Source: Peptococcaceae bacterium (GTDB taxonomy: Bacteria > Bacillota > Desulfotomaculia > Desulfotomaculales > Desulfocucumaceae). From it: a stretch of DNA of 10,429 nt. A program made the position numbers and the translations under genes. Location of the stretch: NCBI GenBank assembly GCA_013336365.1, contig JAAXTT010000043.1:1-10429 (forward strand). Reading direction: 5' to 3'. How positions within the stretch are numbered: the stretch's first letter is position 1; every line of letters begins with the position of its first letter. The notes beneath the pieces are model-generated. The model did not search any database. It saw only the letters and a program-made list of their open reading frames with translations, and had not been told where the DNA came from. Positions 7,091-10,429 of the stretch are shown here, in pieces.

Positions 7091-7549
7091 ATGCTGCCTA
7101 CACCTAAAAAGTTCTTTGTTAGTGCAGGTTCCGCAGAGGGTACAACTACCCTTACGGCTTTCGACAATGCCTTACTGGCTGCAAGAGTCGGGAACTGGAA
7201 TCTTCTCCGAGTAAGCAGCATCCTACCCCCGGGAGCCAAGTTGTGCAATGATTTGCAGATTCCTCCAGGATCCTTGGTCCCCACAGCTTATGGCTGTATC
7301 ATCAGTGAGGAGCCAGGTCAGTTGATTGCAGCTGCTGTGGGTGTTGGCTTTTCCGAAGATGATTTCGGGGTAATTATGGAACATGCTTGTATTGGTTCCA
7401 AAGAGGATGCGGCCAAGGAAGTGGAGATTATGCTTAAGGAAGCCTTCGCTGTACGGGGTATGGAGTTGAAGGAAACAAAGCTGGCGGTTGTCGAGCATAG
7501 GGTGGAAAAGATTGCCTGTGCCTTAGCTGCCGTCCCAATGTGGTATTAG
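7091..7549 (+). CDS. Pyruvoyl-dependent arginine decarboxylase
   Basis: This enzyme converts arginine to agmatine plus CO2 using a pyruvoyl group made from its own chain, as the first step of polyamine synthesis in many archaea and some Clostridia and Chlamydiae. The 152-residue proenzyme matches the family in size. It has the N-terminal FFVSAGSAEGTTTLTAFDNAL, the self-cleavage site RVSSILPPGAK (cleavage expected between Ser42 and Ser43, the latter becoming pyruvoyl), IPPGSLVPTAYG, and VIMEHACIG with Glu97 as the likely catalytic acid. The ATG at 7091 is preceded by GGAG at 7079-7082. A good promoter lies upstream, and speE follows after a 127-base gap with hairpins. A pyruvoyl aspartate or histidine decarboxylase is unlikely given the sequence and the speE neighbour. 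Confidence 0.93.
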   Translation: MLPTPKKFFVSAGSAEGTTTLTAFDNALLAARVGNWNLLRVSSILPPGAKLCNDLQIPPGSLVPTAYGCIISEEPGQLIAAAVGVGFSEDDFGVIMEHACIGSKEDAAKEVEIMLKEAFAVRGMELKETKLAVVEHRVEKIACALAAVPMWY

Positions 7550-7573
7550 GATGATTTAATTCTTCCTACGAAA

Positions 7574-7601
7574 AAGCTGCTGAAGGAAATTTCAGCAGCT
7601 T
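7574..7601. other. Inverted repeat between the arginine decarboxylase gene and speE
   Basis: An 11-bp perfect stem (left arm 7574-7584, right arm 7591-7601) encloses a 6-base loop. On the + strand only TT follows, so it is a poor terminator for the decarboxylase transcript. On the - strand it is followed by five T residues and would make a fair intrinsic terminator, yet no - strand gene is seen on its upstream (right) side within speE. It could be an RNA processing or stability element between the two cistrons. Confidence 0.5.
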
Positions 7602-7602
7602 A

Positions 7603-7616
7603 CCCAACCCGTTGGG
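7603..7616 (+). other. Second small hairpin before speE
   Basis: CCCAAC (7603-7608) and GTTGGG (7611-7616) are exact complements, forming five to six base pairs just after the larger hairpin. The pair of hairpins ends about 50 bases before the speE ribosome site. No known riboswitch or T-box motif was recognised. Confidence 0.4.
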
Positions 7617-7664
7617 AGCATGTAATGATTTAGAACAAAAATGTTGACAATAGATAATTATTAT

Positions 7665-7670
7665 GGAGGT
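7665..7670 (+). promoter_or_regulatory. Ribosome binding site that sets the speE start
   Basis: GGAGGT lies 6 bases before ATG 7677. The in-frame ATG at 7641 has no such site, so 7677 is preferred. Confidence 0.8.
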
Positions 7671-7676
7671 GCTTTA

Positions 7677-8504
7677 ATGAATGTCTGGTTTACTGAATAT
7701 CAAAATAATGATTTGATTATTGGTTGCCGAATGTCCCAGGTATTGCATCATGAAAAAACCCCTTTCCAGGATGTAATGGTAGTAGATACCTTTCTTTTAG
7801 GAAAAATGTTATTGCTGGATGATGTTATTCAAACCTCTGTAGGGGATGAGTTTGTATATCATGAAATGATAACCCATGTAGGCTTAAATACTCTTCCCAA
7901 TCCACGAAGGGTACTTGTTGTCGGTGGTGGCGACGGGGGTGCTGTAAGAGAGGTTCTTCGTAATAAGTCTGTTGAGAAGGTAACTCATTGTGAAATAGAC
8001 CGGGGAGTAATTGAGGCAGCTCAGAAATTTCTGCCGGAAATAACCTATGATATAAATGACCCTAGAGTTGAATTGATTATTGGTGATGGAATCAAGCATG
8101 TTATGGAAAACAAGAATACCTATGACATGATTATCATAGATTCCACTGACCCTATCGGGCCGGCAGTAGGATTGTTTAGTGCAGAGTTTTACCAGAGTGT
8201 TCATGATGCCCTTACTGAGGACGGCTTGTTTGTAGCTCAGACTGAATCACCTTTTTTTGACCGGGATTTTATTAAAAGAATATATAAAGATGTAGACAGT
8301 ATTTTTCCTATGGCGCGTATATATTTAGGAAATGTACCAACCTATCCGGGCGGTTTATGGACATTTACTATGGGGACTAAGAAACATGATCCTATTAAGG
8401 TGGATGCTTCAAAGATTACGGCATTGGACACAAAATTTTATAGTCCTGAGGTTCATGGTGCTGCTTTTGTTCTGCCACCCTTTGTAAAAGCGCTTATGAA
8501 ATAA
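7677..8504 (+). CDS. speE: Spermidine synthase (polyamine aminopropyltransferase)
   Basis: SpeE transfers the aminopropyl group of decarboxylated S-adenosylmethionine to putrescine, giving spermidine and methylthioadenosine; some relatives use agmatine instead. From ATG 7677 the product is 275 residues, the usual length. It begins MNVWFTEYQNNDLIIG (N-terminal beta domain), then VVDTFLLGKMLLLDDVIQTS, DEFVYHEM (58-64), the cofactor-binding loop VVGGGDGGAVREVL (81-94), CEID (105-108) and the gate/catalytic segment IIIDSTDPIGPA with Asp155 and Asp158. Later QTESPF and PTYPGGLWTF complete the family pattern. The arginine decarboxylase gene upstream and the shared direction suggest one transcript. 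No agmatinase gene follows; a strong terminator does. An extension to ATG 7641 would add 12 residues that do not belong to the conserved start. Confidence 0.96.
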   Translation: MNVWFTEYQNNDLIIGCRMSQVLHHEKTPFQDVMVVDTFLLGKMLLLDDVIQTSVGDEFVYHEMITHVGLNTLPNPRRVLVVGGGDGGAVREVLRNKSVEKVTHCEIDRGVIEAAQKFLPEITYDINDPRVELIIGDGIKHVMENKNTYDMIIIDSTDPIGPAVGLFSAEFYQSVHDALTEDGLFVAQTESPFFDRDFIKRIYKDVDSIFPMARIYLGNVPTYPGGLWTFTMGTKKHDPIKVDASKITALDTKFYSPEVHGAAFVLPPFVKALMK

Positions 8505-8541
8505 CCAGCTGCTTGGGCAGATATCATTGTAATAAAACAAG

Positions 8542-8577
8542 AAAACAGCAATTGTTCTTAGGAACAATTGCTGTTTT
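8542..8577. terminator. Bidirectional intrinsic terminator between speE and the copA-side genes
   Basis: A perfect 16-bp inverted repeat (arms 8542-8557 and 8562-8577) surrounds the loop TTAG. Both arms carry an outer AAAA/TTTT, so each strand ends the hairpin with a T run. It lies 37 bases after speE on the + strand and 31 bases after the small - strand gene, fitting convergent termination. Confidence 0.85.
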
Positions 8578-8608
8578 AAAATTATTGATTTTTATATAAT
8601 TAATCTAA

Positions 8609-8740
8609 CTAACAATTTTCCTGGTTTTTTTCAAATTTGGTGGTTGACAATGTAATTGTTTTTGCGGATTCGCTGATAAACATTGACAGTAATGATGCTA
8701 CAAGCACTACCCCCAACACGAGAATTACCTCAATACCCAT
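8609..8740 (-). CDS. Small single-pass membrane protein, 43 aa, function unknown
   Basis: I do not recognise this gene. It starts with ATG at 8740-8738, after AGGAGG (8756-8751) at a slightly long 10-base spacing, and stops with TAG at 8611-8609. The product starts MGIEVILVLGVVLVASLLSM, a nearly complete membrane helix with almost no residues before it. A short polar tail follows (SESAKTITLSTTKFEKNQ), ending in Cys. The layout (helix first, about 40 residues) is like that of small accessory subunits of transporters such as KdpF, but no homology to any was recognised. It lies 82 bases after the copA stop on the same strand and ahead of a good terminator. A possible extended -10 of its own is at 8794-8786, so it may be expressed with or apart from copA. 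Confidence 0.6.
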   Translation of the reverse strand: MGIEVILVLGVVLVASLLSMFISESAKTITLSTTKFEKNQENC

Positions 8741-8750
8741 TTAGGTCAAG

Positions 8751-8756
8751 CCTCCT
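8751..8756 (-). promoter_or_regulatory. Ribosome binding site (AGGAGG) of the 43-aa gene
   Basis: On the - strand this reads AGGAGG, 10 bases before ATG 8740. A closer TTG (after AGGAGGC) runs into a stop after two codons, so the ATG is the only workable start. Confidence 0.55.
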
Positions 8757-8785
8757 ATATAAATAATACTCACAAATAAGAATAA

Positions 8786-8794
8786 ACTATACCA
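8786..8794 (-). promoter_or_regulatory. Possible extended -10 promoter for the 43-aa gene
   Basis: On the - strand TGGTATAGT fits an extended -10 (TGN plus a five-of-six match to TATAAT). It lies about 30 bases before the ribosome site. No good -35 is present, so the call is tentative. Confidence 0.3.
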
Positions 8795-8822
8795 ATAAAA
8801 AAGGCAAGAGAACACAGCCATT

Positions 8823-10429
8823 TTAAAAGGGTTTAAATTTCCTTAGTCGCAAAGAGTTTGAGACCACTGATACAGAGCTTAAGGCCATAGCGGCTCCTGC
8901 TATCACAGGGTTTAAAAGTCCGGCTGCTGCAACAGGAAGGCCTATAATGTTGTAAACAAGGGCCCAAAAAAGGTTTTGCTTAATATTTTTCATTGTTTCC
9001 CTGCTCAGTTCAATGCTGGCTGCAACACCTTTTAAGCTTCCCTTGATTAAGGTAATATCTGCGGCTTCAATGGCGACATCGGTTCCGGTTCCAATTGCAA
9101 ATCCCACATCTGCAGTGACCAGTGCCGGTGCATCGTTAATGCCATCTCCCACCATACCTACTACAAAGCCCTGTTCTTGCAAGAGGGCTATTTGCTTGGC
9201 TTTATCCTCGGGTAAAATTTGGGCTAGAAAATTATCAATTCCAGTTTGATTAGCAATAGCCTTGGCCGTAAGGACATTGTCTCCGGTGATCATCCACACT
9301 GCCAGCCCCATACTTTTTAGTTTTTTTACAGCCTCCAGAGAGTCATTTTTAATAGTATCAGCTACAGCCATTATGGCTGATGGGACCCGGTTAATCGACA
9401 AAAACACTACGGTTTTACCTAGATTCTCCATTGTTTCAATTTCTTTATTATGCTGGCTAAAATCAATTTTCCGTTCGTTCATCAATTTTTGTGTTCCGAT
9501 AATTACGTCTTTTCCTGCAATGGATGCTATTATGCCGTAGCCCGGTAAGGCTTGGAAATCTTCCGGTTCGGTAATTGAAATGTTTTCATCCTGACATTTT
9601 TTAAGTATTGCTTTGGCTAATGGATGTTCAGAATTTTTTTCTGCACTGCCGGCAAGGTAGAGTATGTCGTTCTCTTTGTCTATTGTATTATCTAAAAGAA
9701 TAATTTTATTTAGTTCAGGCGCACCCTTGGTTATTGTTCCGGTTTTATCCAACATTATCAAGGTAAGTTTGTGAGCGTTTTCCAGAGACTCGCCTCCCTT
9801 AATCAGAATCCCATTTTCGGCACCCTTTCCGGTAGCGACTAAAATTGAGGTAGGAGTAGCTAGTCCTAAGGCACAAGGGCAGGCGATGACCAGTACTGCA
9901 GTGAAATTAATCATTGCATCGGCAAAGCTGCCGGTATTGCTTATAAAATACCAATAAATAAAGGTTAGAACAGCTATTGCCAAAACTGATGGTACAAAAT
10001 AGGATGATACCTTGTCAGCTAGGCGTTGGACAGGTGCCTTGGAGCCTTGAGCATCTTCAACAATTTTAATTATCTGCGCCAGGGCAGTGTCTCTACCGAC
10101 CTTTGTGGCAGTAAATTTAAATGCTCCAAGAGCATTAATTGTTGAGCCTATTACTTCATCACCAATTTTTTTGTCAACAGGAATACTTTCACCGGTTATC
10201 ATTGATTCATCTATCGCGGAATATCCTTCTATTATTATTCCATCTACCGGTATCTTTTCTCCCGGTCGCACGACAACAGTATTTCCTACCTCCACATCCT
10301 CGATAGGAATACTTATTTCCTGGTCGCCTCGAATAATTCTGGCCTCTTTTGCCTGCAATCCTATGAGCGTTTTTATTGCCTGGGTAGTTTTGCCCTTTGC
10401 ATTGGCTTCCAGTGTTTTACCCAAAAGAA
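8823..10429 (-). CDS. copA: Copper-exporting P-type ATPase (P1B-1), 5'-truncated by the window edge
   Basis: This membrane pump exports Cu+ using ATP. The frame is open to the right edge; the TTG at 10424 is internal, since the preceding in-frame codon already matches the family (LLGKTLEANAKGKT). About 534 residues are present, lacking the N-terminal metal-binding domains and the first helices. Counting from codon 10424, visible parts are the actuator domain with TGES (77-80), the metal-site helix motif CPC (182-184), and the phosphorylation site DKTGT with Asp226. The SEHPLA motif of the nucleotide domain (His267) and the hinge GDGINDAPAL (426-435) follow. The last two helices carry YNIIGLP (491-497) and MALSSVSVVSNSLRL. 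CPC together with YN and the M..SS pattern points to Cu(I) rather than Zn or Cd. It ends KPF with TAA at 8825-8823. A small membrane-protein gene and a terminator follow. Confidence 0.95.
   Translation of the reverse strand, partial: LLGKTLEANAKGKTTQAIKTLIGLQAKEARIIRGDQEISIPIEDVEVGNTVVVRPGEKIPVDGIIIEGYSAIDESMITGESIPVDKKIGDEVIGSTINALGAFKFTATKVGRDTALAQIIKIVEDAQGSKAPVQRLADKVSSYFVPSVLAIAVLTFIYWYFISNTGSFADAMINFTAVLVIACPCALGLATPTSILVATGKGAENGILIKGGESLENAHKLTLIMLDKTGTITKGAPELNKIILLDNTIDKENDILYLAGSAEKNSEHPLAKAILKKCQDENISITEPEDFQALPGYGIIASIAGKDVIIGTQKLMNERKIDFSQHNKEIETMENLGKTVVFLSINRVPSAIMAVADTIKNDSLEAVKKLKSMGLAVWMITGDNVLTAKAIANQTGIDNFLAQILPEDKAKQIALLQEQGFVVGMVGDGINDAPALVTADVGFAIGTGTDVAIEAADITLIKGSLKGVAASIELSRETMKNIKQNLFWALVYNIIGLPVAAAGLLNPVIAGAAMALSSVSVVSNSLRLRKFKPF

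Noticed and set aside
7644..7649. Perfect TTGACA before speE as a -35 box
   Set aside because: No -10 lies at 16-18 bases; that position falls on the ribosome site itself, so a promoter here would not leave a usable leader.
7884..8204. 106-codon - strand frame inside speE
   Set aside because: It is antisense to conserved SpeE motifs, with no ribosome site or domain features. It would be of interest only if antisense transcription to the 7574-7601 hairpin is shown.
1..10429. Mobile elements, CRISPR arrays, tRNA or rRNA genes, prophage or defence genes
   Set aside because: I looked for transposase motifs, direct-repeat arrays and tRNA-like folds and saw none; all long frames are accounted for by housekeeping families.

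Overview
This looks like a stretch of chromosome from a low-to-moderate GC, Gram-positive anaerobe, most likely class Clostridia (Peptococcaceae-like). That placement is inferred from four things seen here: a MurT/GatD peptidoglycan amidation pair, a pyruvoyl-type arginine decarboxylase next to spermidine synthase, strong AGGAGG-type ribosome binding sites with several TTG starts, and an archaeal-type endonuclease IV-like TIM-barrel protein. No IS element, prophage, CRISPR array, rRNA or tRNA was seen. The window is mainly housekeeping, and its least explained content is three very small membrane-protein genes.

Layout. On the + strand at the left edge is the C-terminal end of a cation diffusion facilitator transporter. 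It is followed 39 bases later by murT, then gatD, which overlaps murT by 17 bases; together these two amidate lipid II. On the - strand, from about 5990 down to 2523, lies lgt (prolipoprotein diacylglyceryl transferase), then ftsK/spoIIIE (DNA translocase), then two tandem small genes of 48 and 49 codons. A good sigma-A promoter stands in front of lgt, and the - strand series converges on gatD. Diverging from lgt on the + strand is the endonuclease IV-like gene. Next come a clear sigma-A promoter, the pyruvoyl-dependent arginine decarboxylase and speE, which form a polyamine unit (arginine to agmatine, and aminopropyl transfer to make spermidine or a relative). Two hairpins lie between those genes.

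speE ends at a perfect 16-bp hairpin that should also stop transcription from the right. On the - strand at the right edge is a 5'-truncated copper-exporting P1B ATPase, followed by a third small membrane-protein gene of 43 codons.

The functional themes are cell-envelope synthesis (MurT/GatD, Lgt), chromosome segregation (FtsK), metal efflux at both edges (CDF, CopA), DNA repair (possible) and polyamine synthesis. No agmatinase gene follows speE, so the route from agmatine is either completed elsewhere or goes through aminopropylagmatine. I saw no sequence pattern that clearly signals a new defence or mobile system. The best leads are the three small membrane proteins, the paired hairpins before speE and the altered metal site of the TIM-barrel protein.
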